A stretch of DNA of 64,000 bases from Caryophanales bacterium (GTDB lineage Bacteria > Bacillota > Bacilli > Bacillales > Amphibacillaceae). Shown in pieces: positions 1-8,502 of the stretch. The notes below the pieces were generated by a model. The model was not told where the DNA came from and ran no database searches. It worked only from the letters and a program-made list of their open reading frames with translations. The first letter of the stretch is position 1. Every line of letters starts with the position of its first letter. The stretch covers positions 124,001-188,000 of the forward strand of contig JARIBO010000055.1 in assembly GCA_029257405.1 (NCBI GenBank), in the 5' to 3' direction. The position numbers and the translations under genes are program-made.

Positions 1-1638
1 TTCAGTACGTGTATCAACACTTGATGTTGCTTCATCTAATATCATCATCGGAGAATCTGATAAGATAGCGCGCGCAATCGTAATTAACTGTTTTTGTCCT
101 GTTGAAATATTTGAAGCCTCTTCATTTAAAATTGTATCGTATCCTTCTGGTAGTGTTTGAATAAACTGATCCGCGCGAGCAGTTCTTGCAGCCTGATAAA
201 TTTCTTCATCTGTTGCTTTTTCTTTGCCATATGCAATATTTTCTTTAATTGTTCCATTAAACAACCATGTATCTTGTAAAACCATTCCAAATTGTTTACG
301 CAAGGTTTGACGTGATAATTTACTGATATCTATATTATCAATTAAAATACTCCCTGAATCTAATTCATAAAAACGCATAAGTAAATTAGTTAAGGTCGTC
401 TTACCTGCCCCAGTAGGTCCTACAATTGCAATTGTTTGTCCACTTTCAACAGACAAATTCAAATTTTTAATCAATGGTTCTTTGCCGTAACCAAACGTTA
501 CGTCTTTAAATTCGACAGTTCCTTTTGCATTTAATTGAGCGATTTCTTTCGTACCTATATCTATTTCTTCTTCTGCATCGATTAATTCAAACACGCGTTC
601 AGCGGCAGCAATTGTTGATTGAATAATGTTTGCGATATTTGCTGTTTGAGTAATCGGTTGAGAGAGTTGTTTTGAATAAGTAATAAATGCTTGAATATCA
701 CCTATTGATATAGCACGTTGGGTAACTAAAATACCACCTACAATACTAATGAGTACGTATGAAAGATTTCCCACAAAAGACATTAAGGGCATGATTATTC
801 CTGAAATAAATTGTGCTTTACTTCCTGCTTTAAATAATTCTTCGTTTACATCTTTAAATTCATTAATTGAACTGCCCTCACGTCCGAATGCTGTGACAAC
901 TTCATGACCTGTGTACATTTCTTCAATATGTCCATTTAGTTCACCAAGTGTATTTTGCTGTTTTTGAAAATATATTTGTGAACGTTTAATAAGTGGTTTA
1001 ATAATAAATATTGATAAAGGAATACTTACTATTGTAATTATCGTAAGTAATGGACTAATCCAAAGCATCATGATTAAAATACCTATAATTGTAATAAACG
1101 AAGTAATAAACTGGGTTAAACTTTGTTGTAAAGTTGTTCCAATCATATCTAAATCATTAGTGACGCGACTTAATGTATCCCCGTATGAATTCTCATCAAA
1201 ATAAGTTAATGGTAATTTATTCATTTTATTAAAAACAGCTTCACGTAAATCATAAACTGTCCCTTGTGCAACAGATGCCATTATATAAGTTTGAAAAAAT
1301 AAAAATAGGCTACTTAATACATATAATCCTGCTAATAAGAGTAATAATTGACCTACTGCATTAAAGTCTATGGCTGCTCCAGGGACACCACTTAATAAAT
1401 CATAAGAGCCCTCAAATAATACTGTGATAGTATTACCCATAACTTTAGGTCCAATAACTGCAAATGACGTTCCTAAGATAGCTAAGATAATAACGCTCAT
1501 TATTTTAAAGTTTCTAGGTTTTAAATAACCTAATAATCTAAATAAAGTTTTCTTAATATTTTTTGGTTTTTCCAAACCGACCATCATTCCACCATGACCA
1601 CGTGGAGCTTGATTCGTTGTTTTATTTACTTTACTCAT
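1..1638 (-). CDS. ABC exporter, catalytic subunit of a heterodimer (BmrD/LmrD-like), partial
   Basis: Type I ABC exporter subunit with fused membrane and nucleotide-binding domains; 546 codons are present and the C-terminus runs off the left edge. It starts at an ATG that overlaps the TGA of the upstream partner by four bases (ATGA), so the two are translationally coupled. Six membrane segments are followed by Walker A (GPTGAGKTT) and Walker B ending in a normal catalytic glutamate (MMILDEA). The signature motif is altered to ISTGQ rather than LSGGQ. Together with the partner's altered Walker B and switch residue, this gives one canonical and one degenerate ATP site, as in BmrCD, LmrCD and TM287/288. 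Efflux of drugs or lipids is the family role; the substrate is unknown. Confidence 0.93.
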   Translation of the reverse strand, partial: MSKVNKTTNQAPRGHGGMMVGLEKPKNIKKTLFRLLGYLKPRNFKIMSVIILAILGTSFAVIGPKVMGNTITVLFEGSYDLLSGVPGAAIDFNAVGQLLLLLAGLYVLSSLFLFFQTYIMASVAQGTVYDLREAVFNKMNKLPLTYFDENSYGDTLSRVTNDLDMIGTTLQQSLTQFITSFITIIGILIMMLWISPLLTIITIVSIPLSIFIIKPLIKRSQIYFQKQQNTLGELNGHIEEMYTGHEVVTAFGREGSSINEFKDVNEELFKAGSKAQFISGIIMPLMSFVGNLSYVLISIVGGILVTQRAISIGDIQAFITYSKQLSQPITQTANIANIIQSTIAAAERVFELIDAEEEIDIGTKEIAQLNAKGTVEFKDVTFGYGKEPLIKNLNLSVESGQTIAIVGPTGAGKTTLTNLLMRFYELDSGSILIDNIDISKLSRQTLRKQFGMVLQDTWLFNGTIKENIAYGKEKATDEEIYQAARTARADQFIQTLPEGYDTILNEEASNISTGQKQLITIARAILSDSPMMILDEATSSVDTRTE

Positions 1639-3359
1639 ACAAGCTCCCCCTCATTAAACTGTGATGCAACAATTTCTTTATATACTTCATTACCCTTAAT
1701 TAATTCGTCATGTGTACCTTTTCCAACAATTTCTCCTTTATCTAAAACTATAATTTGATTTGCATTTCGGACAGAACTTACTCTTTGCCCAACAATAATA
1801 ACTGTTGAATCTATTGTTTCATTTGCTAAGGCACGACGTAAATTTGCATCAGTTTGGTAATCTAGTGCAGAAAAACTATCATCGAATATATAAATATCTG
1901 GTTGTCTTATGAGTGCACGCGCGATTGACAATCGTTGCTTTTGCCCGCCTGATAGATTTGTTCCACCTTGTTCAAGATGACTTTCATAACCATCATCTAA
2001 TGATTCAATAAAAGAATCTGCTTGGGCAATTTTAGCTGCATGTTTCACTTCAGCCAATGTAGCAGAAGGTTTTCCATAACTAATATTTTCAAAAACTGTT
2101 CCGCTAAAAATGATTGCCTTTTGTGGAACGAGACCAATTGTCTGTCGTAAATCTTCCACTTTAGTTTCTTTTATATTAACTTGATTGACATATATATTTC
2201 CAGATGTTGCCTCGTAAAATCGGGGGATTAAGTTAAGTAAAGTTGTTTTTCCTGATCCTGTTCCACCAATAATTGCAGTTGTCTCACCTTTTTTAGATGT
2301 GAAATTAATATTATTTAAGGCCGCTTCTTCTGCACCTGGATAATGAAACTTAATGTTTTCAAAACTAACTTCACTTAAATTATTATGAAGATCTTTATTT
2401 CCTTCAGTAAACTGAGGCTTCTCTAATTCGAGTACATCTCGTATACGATTGGCAGAAACAGTTGCTCTTGGTATAATCACAAAAATCATTGATGCCATAA
2501 TTAATGCTGACATGATTAACATAACGTATTGGATAAAAGCCATTAAATCTCCAATTTCCATATTACCTGCTTCAATTCTAAAACCACCAAACCAGATGAT
2601 AAATACGATTGTTATATTCATAAATAACATCATAACAGGTGATGCTAAAGCCATAATTCTATTTACTTTAACTGAAACATCCATCAAACCGTAGTTTGCT
2701 TCATTCAATCTTTTCCTTTCACTCGACTCCCTTGTGAATGCACGAATAACATTCATTCCTGTTAAGTTTTCTCTAAACACTCTATTTAATTGATCAATTC
2801 TTTTTTGTACTTTTTTAAATAAAGGCATTGCTTTTTTTAAGATTAATAAAATAGTTCCTACGACGAGCGGTAAGGCAAATAAGATAACGAGTGATAATGT
2901 AGCATCTTTTGATAACGCCATAATTAAACCACCAATTAACATAAACGGAGCCATTAAAACCATTCTTAAAATCATAATTGTTGCTTGTTGAATTTGATTT
3001 ACATCATTTGTTGTCCTTGTAATTAATGAAGCAGTTCCAATTTTATCAAATTCATTCAGTGAAAAATCACTCACATGTGTAAATATTACTTCGCGTAAAT
3101 CTTTAGAAAAACCTGTTGCAACTCTAGCAGTGAAATAGCTTGAAATAATCGTCACTAATACACCGACTAATGTAACAATCAACATAATGAAGCCTATTTT
3201 CCAAATATAAGGGATATTTCCTACCACTACTCCATTGTCTACAATGTTACCCATTAATGTAGGTAAAAATAATTGAGATAATGCTTGTATGAATACAAGT
3301 AGAAAAATAACACCGATTATTTTTTTATAATTTAATAAGTAACTAAATGTTTTTTTCAT
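1635..3359 (-). CDS. ABC exporter, degenerate-site subunit of a heterodimer (BmrC/LmrC-like)
   Basis: Full-length 574-residue ABC exporter half-transporter. Six membrane helices occupy about residues 15-300. Walker A is at 365-372 (GGTGSGKT), an intact LSGGQ at 469-473, and Walker B at 490-494 reads YIFDD, so the catalytic glutamate is replaced by Asp494. The H-loop histidine is replaced by Gln525 (VGQRV). Asp plus Gln is the known pattern of the non-hydrolysing site in heterodimeric exporters (BmrC, TM287). It pairs with the coupled downstream gene, which supplies the catalytic glutamate. First gene of the two-gene operon. Confidence 0.93.
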   Translation of the reverse strand: MKKTFSYLLNYKKIIGVIFLLVFIQALSQLFLPTLMGNIVDNGVVVGNIPYIWKIGFIMLIVTLVGVLVTIISSYFTARVATGFSKDLREVIFTHVSDFSLNEFDKIGTASLITRTTNDVNQIQQATIMILRMVLMAPFMLIGGLIMALSKDATLSLVILFALPLVVGTILLILKKAMPLFKKVQKRIDQLNRVFRENLTGMNVIRAFTRESSERKRLNEANYGLMDVSVKVNRIMALASPVMMLFMNITIVFIIWFGGFRIEAGNMEIGDLMAFIQYVMLIMSALIMASMIFVIIPRATVSANRIRDVLELEKPQFTEGNKDLHNNLSEVSFENIKFHYPGAEEAALNNINFTSKKGETTAIIGGTGSGKTTLLNLIPRFYEATSGNIYVNQVNIKETKVEDLRQTIGLVPQKAIIFSGTVFENISYGKPSATLAEVKHAAKIAQADSFIESLDDGYESHLEQGGTNLSGGQKQRLSIARALIRQPDIYIFDDSFSALDYQTDANLRRALANETIDSTVIIVGQRVSSVRNANQIIVLDKGEIVGKGTHDELIKGNEVYKEIVASQFNEGELV

Positions 3360-3386
3360 AACTGACCTACTTTCTTTAACGCTTTA

Positions 3387-3395
3387 ATTTTAGCA
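3387..3395 (-). promoter_or_regulatory. candidate extended -10 promoter of the ABC exporter operon
   Basis: On the minus strand TGCTAAAAT (TG-n-TAAAAT) lies about 28 bases upstream of the exporter ATG. No good -35 is seen at 17 bases, so this rests on the extended -10 alone. Confidence 0.35.
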
Positions 3396-3440
3396 TAAAA
3401 GCTATTCAATCGTTAATTTTTAAGCTTTAACAACCATAAA

Positions 3441-3469
3441 AAAACTTCCCATTGTTTATGAGAAGTTTT
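3441..3469 (-). terminator. intrinsic terminator after the DAO-family oxidoreductase
   Basis: Stem AAAACTTC / GAAGTTTT followed on the minus strand by a run of T. It lies 30 bases beyond the stop of the oxidoreductase gene and separates it from the ABC exporter operon. Confidence 0.75.
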
Positions 3470-3498
3470 CATTAGTTTTTATAATTGTTAACGATTAT

Positions 3499-4680
3499 TT
3501 ATTTTTTAGATATTTCTTTAAAACGGTTAAAAGCAAGTGGTTCGGTTGGAATAATTGTTTCTGACTTTTCTTGCAGTAGTTCTTCAACTACTTTTCCAGT
3601 AACTGTTGCTAAACTAATTCCATCACCTTCGTGCCCTGCTGCAATAAAGTAGCCTGGATATTCCTCTACTTCTGAGACAATTGGTAAATGGTCTTCTGTG
3701 AAGGGTCTAAATCCTGTATAAGCACGAATCATATTAAAATCGTGCATTTTCGGGAAAAATCTAATTGCTCTTTTAGCAATTGTTTTAACAACATTAATAT
3801 CGACTTGTTCGTTAAAACCAACGAATTCTCTACTACTACCTATTAAGAAGTTTTGACTATCTGTTGGTTCAAGCACTAGTGCCACACCGTACTTCGCTAC
3901 ATCCGCTTCAGCGATACGTTCAGTACCAAATTTATTCATTAAATAACCAAACTCCATGACATTTCTCATCATAACAGGTTCTTGTCTTGACCCGACTAGT
4001 ATATGACCTTTTCTTGGAATAATTGGAATATTAATATCAAGCATCTCACCAATAAATGGTGCCCAGACGCCAGCTGCGTTTATAACTCTTTTAGCAATTA
4101 CTTTCCCTTGACTCGTTTCAATAGTATATTCTTCATTATTGTAAGACATATTTGTTACTTCACTTTGGGTCATCACATTTAAACCATATTGTGTTGCTTT
4201 ATCAATTAAAGAATAACAAAACAAATAGGGATTAATTAAAGAATCGGTTTCACATTCTAATCCACCTGGGATGTCATCTGCAAAAAAAGGCGATTCTTCT
4301 TTAATATCTTTGGGATCAAGCAGATTAAATTTCAAACCGTTTTCATTTTGAATTTTCACCCAGTCCGCTGCTGCTTGCATTTCTACATCGTTATCGCACA
4401 CTAAAATGCTTCCATGTTTGCGATACTCAAATGGTAAATCAAGTTCTTTTGTTAAATCTACTGTTAATTCTTGGCTGACGAGTGACATTTCACTATCAAA
4501 ACCTGGATCTTTATCTACTATTGTAATATTTCCATCACAACGTGAAGATGTTCCACTCGCAATGTCATTTTTTTCAATAATCGTACATTCCATACCTGCT
4601 TTACTTACATAATAAGCGATTGCTGAACCAACAATTCCTCCACCAATGATAGCTACATCTGTATATATTGTTTTAGTCAT
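3499..4680 (-). CDS. FAD-dependent amine/imino-acid oxidoreductase, DAO family (HcnC / D-Hyp dehydrogenase beta-like)
   Basis: 393-residue flavoprotein of the glycine/D-amino-acid oxidase family. The N-terminal dinucleotide fold shows GGGIVGSA (residues 13-20) and an acidic FAD-ribose residue in IIEKND. The C-terminal part has the family pattern RAYTGFRPFTEDHLP and AAGHEGDGIS. In HcnC, OoxB and bacterial D-hydroxyproline dehydrogenases this subunit oxidises the substrate and passes electrons to an FAD/[2Fe-2S] partner. Those partners are encoded divergently from 4964, which strongly suggests one complex split across a divergent promoter region. The substrate (D-hydroxyproline, opine, glycine or sarcosine) cannot be told. 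AAGGAG lies 9 bases before the ATG. Confidence 0.85.
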   Translation of the reverse strand: MTKTIYTDVAIIGGGIVGSAIAYYVSKAGMECTIIEKNDIASGTSSRCDGNITIVDKDPGFDSEMSLVSQELTVDLTKELDLPFEYRKHGSILVCDNDVEMQAAADWVKIQNENGLKFNLLDPKDIKEESPFFADDIPGGLECETDSLINPYLFCYSLIDKATQYGLNVMTQSEVTNMSYNNEEYTIETSQGKVIAKRVINAAGVWAPFIGEMLDINIPIIPRKGHILVGSRQEPVMMRNVMEFGYLMNKFGTERIAEADVAKYGVALVLEPTDSQNFLIGSSREFVGFNEQVDINVVKTIAKRAIRFFPKMHDFNMIRAYTGFRPFTEDHLPIVSEVEEYPGYFIAAGHEGDGISLATVTGKVVEELLQEKSETIIPTEPLAFNRFKEISKK

Positions 4681-4723
4681 TTAATTACGCTCCTTACTGA
4701 GATTAACTACTCACTTAAAACTA

Positions 4724-4752
4724 ATCTTAAGTTTATTTAGAATGCTTGTCAA
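4724..4752 (-). promoter_or_regulatory. sigma-A promoter of the DAO-family oxidoreductase
   Basis: On the minus strand a perfect -35 TTGACA (4747-4752) is followed after 17 bases by -10 TAAGAT (4724-4729). The predicted transcript start gives a short leader of about 37 bases before the ATG at 4680. Confidence 0.85.
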
Positions 4753-4856
4753 ACGCATAAAAGTTGTTCTTCTTCACTTATCTATTTTTAAAAATATACT
4801 TTTCTTTAACATAGCTTTACCTATAAGGGTTTATCTATGATTAATTAGAGTTAATT

Positions 4857-4885
4857 TTAATTAATAAGTATAGCTTATTAATTAA
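4857..4885. promoter_or_regulatory. 29-bp perfect palindrome in the divergent dehydrogenase promoter region (candidate operator)
   Basis: Two perfect 12-base arms, TTAATTAATAAG and CTTATTAATTAA, flank the 5-base centre TATAG. It sits in the 283-bp spacer between the two divergent arms of the dehydrogenase cluster, just upstream of the plus-strand -10 and about 100 bp upstream of the minus-strand -35. There is no T run and no gene end nearby, so a protein operator is more likely than a terminator. The regulator is not encoded next to it. Confidence 0.6.
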
Positions 4886-4919
4886 TAGAAATAATGAATA
4901 ATACATTAATATTCCTTTA

Positions 4920-4928
4920 TGATAGAAT
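4920..4928 (+). promoter_or_regulatory. candidate extended -10 promoter of the iron-sulfur dehydrogenase arm
   Basis: TGATAGAAT (TG-n-TAGAAT) lies 35 bases before the ATG at 4964, with GGAGG at 4951-4955. The -35 is poor, which fits an activated promoter and the palindrome just upstream. Confidence 0.45.
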
Positions 4929-4963
4929 ATAGATAGAAATGTTTAATTAGGAGGCGTTAATTA

Positions 4964-5236
4964 ATGAGTGATTTAATCATCTGTCGTTGTGAAGAAGTTA
5001 GTTTAGAAGATTTAATAGAAACAGAAGAAAAATATAAATGTTCTGCAAGAGAATTAAAATTAAGAACGCGTGCTGGAATGGGTTATTGTGGTGGGCGTAC
5101 ATGTCGACCTGCAGTTGATCTGATTGTTTCAAAATTAACAAATGAAGAACCAACTCATCATTTACCACTTAAAGTTCAACCACCTGTCAGGCCATTGACG
5201 CTTGCAAATCTAGGAGGGTTAACTGATGAAAAATAG
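4964..5236 (+). CDS. BFD-like [2Fe-2S] domain protein (dehydrogenase complex subunit)
   Basis: 90-residue protein made almost entirely of a bacterioferritin-associated-ferredoxin-like [2Fe-2S] module. The ligand pattern is CRCEE near residue 8 and a second pair in GMGYCGGRTCRP near residues 42-47. In opine oxidases and D-hydroxyproline dehydrogenases this module is usually fused to the C-terminus of the FAD alpha subunit; here it is a separate gene. It overlaps the next gene by 11 bases, so the arm is a tightly coupled operon. Role inferred: an electron-transfer centre between the flavins. Confidence 0.85.
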   Translation: MSDLIICRCEEVSLEDLIETEEKYKCSARELKLRTRAGMGYCGGRTCRPAVDLIVSKLTNEEPTHHLPLKVQPPVRPLTLANLGGLTDEK

Positions 5237-5603
5237 AATTGTTGATCATCCTGTCTTAGGTAAATTAACTGCAAAAAAGCCAATTAAATTTGTTTTTGAT
5301 AACCAAGAATACTTAGGGTTTGAAGGTGATACGATTGCATCTGCATTACTTGCTTATGGTATTCGTACACTTCGCGTGCATGAAGCAAGTAACGAACCTC
5401 GAGGTATTTATTGTAATATTGGGCACTGCTTTGAATGTCGCGTGACTGTTGATAACCAAGAAGGGATGCGTGCGTGCTTAACACCAATTGAAAATAATAT
5501 GTCAATTGAAAGCGGTAAAGTACAAGCTCAACCTTTTAAAAATAAACAACCACGTACATATGCTGATTTTAAAAAGAATAAAGCAGGTGATTTAGATGTA
5601 TGA
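5226..5603 (+). CDS. [2Fe-2S] ferredoxin-type subunit (HcnA / D-Hyp dehydrogenase gamma-like)
   Basis: 125-residue ferredoxin-fold protein. The cysteine pattern YCNIGHCFEC followed by RAC (C-x4-C-x2-C-x11-C) binds a [2Fe-2S] cluster, as in HcnA and the gamma subunit of D-hydroxyproline dehydrogenase. It overlaps the genes on both sides (11 and 8 bases). It is expected to sit between the alpha FAD subunit and the DAO-family subunit in a membrane-associated dehydrogenase. Confidence 0.87.
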   Translation: MKNRIVDHPVLGKLTAKKPIKFVFDNQEYLGFEGDTIASALLAYGIRTLRVHEASNEPRGIYCNIGHCFECRVTVDNQEGMRACLTPIENNMSIESGKVQAQPFKNKQPRTYADFKKNKAGDLDV

Positions 5604-6798
5604 TGTACTAATTGTTGGTGCAGGTCCAAGCGGTTTAGCTGCTGGTATTGCGAGTCGCGAGAATGGTTTGAACGTGAAAATCATCGATGAATTCCCAGAA
5701 GCAGGTGGCAGACTACTCGGGCAATTACATGAAGAGCCGAGTGGTGAATGGTGGAACGGGATTAAAGAAACAAAAAAACTACTTGACCAAGCAGAAGCAT
5801 TAGATGTAGATATCAGCTGTCAAATTTCTGTTTATCATATTGAAAAATTAGATGACTCATTTATTACACATACAAGTGAAGGTGAATTCGCGAGTAAAAC
5901 AGTTCTCATTGCGACAGGTGCCGCTGAAACTGCTGCACCTATTCCTGGATGGACTTTGCCAGGTGTTATGTCAATTGGTGCTGCCCAAGTTATGACAAAT
6001 GTCCATAGAGTTCGGGTTGGGAATAAAGGGATTGTTGTAGGCGTCAATGTTTTATCCGCAGCTATTACACGTGAACTTCAACTTGCTGGCGTAGACGTGC
6101 ATAGTATGGCACTTCCTGCAATGAATATCGTGAACCAAGACGAAGCCCATCCAGACAAAGTAATGGAAAACCTTGTTAGAATAGCTCATTTAGCACCTTC
6201 ATTGTTTATTCGATTTGGAAGTAATTTTGCTAAAATTGGGTTAATCCGTAAATTAGTCGTTAAATTCTTCCCAAAAAAAGGAATCAAAATGTGGGATATG
6301 CCTATCCACTTAAGAAAAGCTGTCTTAGAAATTAATGGTACAGACAAAGTGGAATCGGTCACAATGGGGACGGTTAGTTCAACAGGGAAGCTCATAAAAG
6401 GCTCTGAAGTTACTGTACCTGTTGACTTTGTTTGTATTGCTGGAGGACTTTATCCTTTAGCAGAGCTCGCAGCTGTTGTAGGCTGTCCATTTAGATATAT
6501 TGATGAGTTAGGTGGACATGTTCCTGTGCATAACGAACAAATGGAAACACCTATTTCTGGTGTTTATGTATCGGGTAACATTACTGGTATTGAAAGTGCA
6601 AAAGTTGCACGAGCGCAGGGAACTGTCGCTGGTTTATCAATTTCTGCTGCATTAGTTAAGAAAAACAAAAAAATTAAGAAACAATTAAACAAAGCGATAA
6701 AAGAAGTTGAAAAAACGAGAAAAGATGCATCGATTCAATTCCATCCTAAAATTGATGAAGGACGAGAAAAAATACATCAAGCATTTAAAGAAGCCTAA
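5596..6798 (+). CDS. FAD/NAD(P)-dependent oxidoreductase alpha subunit (HcnB / OoxA-like)
   Basis: 400-residue pyridine nucleotide-disulfide oxidoreductase-type flavoprotein. The FAD-binding GAGPSGLA is at residues 8-15, with a second glycine-rich stretch near ATGAAET (about residues 106-112) and VYVSGNITGIESA near residue 325, where the FAD pyrophosphate contact lies. HcnB and OoxA carry a C-terminal BFD domain; here that end is instead a lysine-rich helix and the BFD module is encoded separately at 4964. It completes the alpha / gamma / BFD arm facing the DAO-family gene. Confidence 0.85.
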   Translation: MYDVLIVGAGPSGLAAGIASRENGLNVKIIDEFPEAGGRLLGQLHEEPSGEWWNGIKETKKLLDQAEALDVDISCQISVYHIEKLDDSFITHTSEGEFASKTVLIATGAAETAAPIPGWTLPGVMSIGAAQVMTNVHRVRVGNKGIVVGVNVLSAAITRELQLAGVDVHSMALPAMNIVNQDEAHPDKVMENLVRIAHLAPSLFIRFGSNFAKIGLIRKLVVKFFPKKGIKMWDMPIHLRKAVLEINGTDKVESVTMGTVSSTGKLIKGSEVTVPVDFVCIAGGLYPLAELAAVVGCPFRYIDELGGHVPVHNEQMETPISGVYVSGNITGIESAKVARAQGTVAGLSISAALVKKNKKIKKQLNKAIKEVEKTRKDASIQFHPKIDEGREKIHQAFKEA

Positions 6799-6823
6799 AA
6801 AGGATTAAGCTCTTTAACTATCT

Positions 6824-6851
6824 TTGTTTATAATTTAAATTAAGTTATACT
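6824..6851 (+). promoter_or_regulatory. candidate sigma-A promoter of aroK
   Basis: TTGTTT (6824-6829) and TATACT (6846-6851) are spaced by 16 bases. The -10 is good and the -35 moderate. The 87-base gap after the oxidoreductase operon suggests aroK has its own start. Confidence 0.4.
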
Positions 6852-6885
6852 TAAAACATTAAACTTTATAAATGAGGATGTTATT

Positions 6886-7410
6886 ATGTATAAACAACCA
6901 ATTATATTTAATGGATTTATGGGTGTAGGTAAAACTACTATTGCAAAAAATGTAGCAAATAAACTAGATTATTCATTCATTGATATTGATGCAGAAATCG
7001 TTAGTTTTTTTAAATTACCTATTACAGAAATTTTTAAACAATTTGGAGAAACAATATTTAGAGATAAAGAAACAGAATTAATTAAATTTTATGTATTACA
7101 ACCAATGACTGTAATTTCTTTAGGTGGTGGAGCTTTTAAATCTTCTAAAAATGCTGATGCATGTTTAAATAACGGAATTGTGATTCACTTAGATCTTTCT
7201 TATCCTGAATGGAAAAAAAGAATCCCTAAATTAATCAGCACTCGCCCTATACTTCAAAATAAAACAAGTGATGAAATCAAACAACTATTTGATGAAAGAC
7301 AACAAATTTATCAAAAGAGACATCTATATGTTTTAACAGACTATTTAACCGAAAATGAAGTTACTGAAAAAGTATTAGAAAAACTAACTTTTATAAAAAA
7401 AGAATCTTAA
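6886..7410 (+). CDS. aroK: shikimate kinase
   Basis: Phosphorylates shikimate at the 3-hydroxyl, the fifth step of the chorismate pathway. At 174 residues it is the normal family size. The P-loop GFMGVGKTT is near residues 10-18, the shikimate-binding Asp in FIDIDAEI near 34, an Arg in IFRDKE near 59, and the GGGAF loop near 82. The LID region contains STRPIL. Its stop codon lies inside the shared bidirectional terminator with convergent aroD, another shikimate-pathway enzyme. GAGGATG precedes the ATG. Confidence 0.93.
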   Translation: MYKQPIIFNGFMGVGKTTIAKNVANKLDYSFIDIDAEIVSFFKLPITEIFKQFGETIFRDKETELIKFYVLQPMTVISLGGGAFKSSKNADACLNNGIVIHLDLSYPEWKKRIPKLISTRPILQNKTSDEIKQLFDERQQIYQKRHLYVLTDYLTENEVTEKVLEKLTFIKKES

Positions 7411-7428
7411 GCAAATGCTTAAGATTCT
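7401..7428. terminator. bidirectional terminator between aroK and aroD
   Basis: Perfect 13-base inverted repeat AGAATCTTAAGCA / TGCTTAAGATTCT with a 2-base centre, an A run on the left and a T run on the right. It serves both convergent genes and contains the aroK stop codon. Confidence 0.92.
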
Positions 7429-7431
7429 TTT

Positions 7432-8160
7432 TTATATGCTATTTGAAATTTCATTTATACTTTTTTGTAATCTCTCAATTTCAATTTGACCAGGTGCCGA
7501 ACTTCTCGCACCTACTGCAAATGTAATTTTTGATCCATAAATCCAACCTATTACCCTACTTAATTTACCCTTATCTCCCATTGACATCGTTGTTAAAGGT
7601 ATATTTAACTTACGACTTGCATGTAAAGTAACGTCCAATAAACGAAATACATCTGCTTGATTATTTGGCATGACAGCAATTTTAGCATGTGCTGCTCCTA
7701 GTTTTTCCATTAAAATTAATTTATCAATTAAAACCTCATTACGAGGTGTCTCATTGAAATTATGATAAGATAAAATAACTTTTTTATTAGTCTCTTTTGC
7801 ATGGAGTAATAACTCTTTAACATATTCTTGCTTACTTTCTAATTCATAATCAATCATAGAAACTTTAGTTTTTTGACACACTTCTTTTAATAATTGTAAT
7901 ACTTCTAATTCATCAAGTTCGATGAGTTCCCCTCCTTCTTTGCTCGATCGAATTGTAAATAATAAAGGTATACTTGTTTTATTTAAAATAGTATTAATTA
8001 TATTTAAAACACTACTCGTATTATTAATCTCATCTAAAAAATCTGCTCGAAGTTCAATTAAATTAGGTTTTTTAGGTAAAATAATATCTAATTGTTCTTT
8101 AATTTCTTTTAAGTTTTTTCCTGTTAAAGGAATGCATATATCTGGTTTCTTATAACTCAT
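7432..8160 (-). CDS. aroD: 3-dehydroquinate dehydratase, type I
   Basis: Class I dehydroquinase, which dehydrates 3-dehydroquinate to 3-dehydroshikimate through a Schiff base. 242 residues. The catalytic His is in SYHNF near residue 132 and the Schiff-base Lys in HAKIAVMP near 159. The substrate loop ends in SSAPGQIE near 225. It lies 21 bases after the SMR gene, with no terminator between, so it may be co-transcribed with the exporter pair. Confidence 0.93.
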   Translation of the reverse strand: MSYKKPDICIPLTGKNLKEIKEQLDIILPKKPNLIELRADFLDEINNTSSVLNIINTILNKTSIPLLFTIRSSKEGGELIELDELEVLQLLKEVCQKTKVSMIDYELESKQEYVKELLLHAKETNKKVILSYHNFNETPRNEVLIDKLILMEKLGAAHAKIAVMPNNQADVFRLLDVTLHASRKLNIPLTTMSMGDKGKLSRVIGWIYGSKITFAVGARSSAPGQIEIERLQKSINEISNSI

Positions 8161-8181
8161 TTAAGTTCACCTCTGTTTAAA

Positions 8182-8496
8182 TTAACTGATTACTTTCAAA
8201 CCAACTGCACCTGAAATAATACATGTTAGAAACAATAATCTTAACACGCTTGCTGATTCTTTAAAAAATATAATTCCTATAATTACAGCACCGGTTGCCC
8301 CTAGCCCAGTCCAAATTGCATAAGCTGTTCCTAGCGGTATACTTTCCATTGCTAAAGATAAAAAAACAAAGCCAAAGCCCATTGATACAATAATCATCAT
8401 TAACCAAAACAAGCTACGTTTCTTTAAATATAAATTAATACTCATCACACCAAATATTTCTCCGAAACTTGCAATAACTAAATAATACCAAGCCAT
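8182..8496 (-). CDS. ykkD: paired SMR-family exporter subunit, YkkD-like
   Basis: 104-residue small multidrug resistance protein with four membrane helices. The conserved membrane Glu is in ASFGEIFGV (residue 13), and the TM3 signature is IPLGTAYAIWTGLGATG. The sequence resembles B. subtilis YkkD, which works only with YkkC. The two genes are adjacent and antiparallel topology of the pair is expected. The family exports guanidinium or quaternary amines; which applies here is not decided by sequence alone. Confidence 0.88.
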   Translation of the reverse strand: MAWYYLVIASFGEIFGVMSINLYLKKRSLFWLMMIIVSMGFGFVFLSLAMESIPLGTAYAIWTGLGATGAVIIGIIFFKESASVLRLLFLTCIISGAVGLKVIS

Positions 8497-8502
8497 TTAT
8501 AT

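Noticed and set aside
5284..5505. Minus-strand open frame within the ferredoxin and BFD genes.
   Set aside because: No ribosome site or recognisable domain, and it lies inside an overlapping operon on the other strand.
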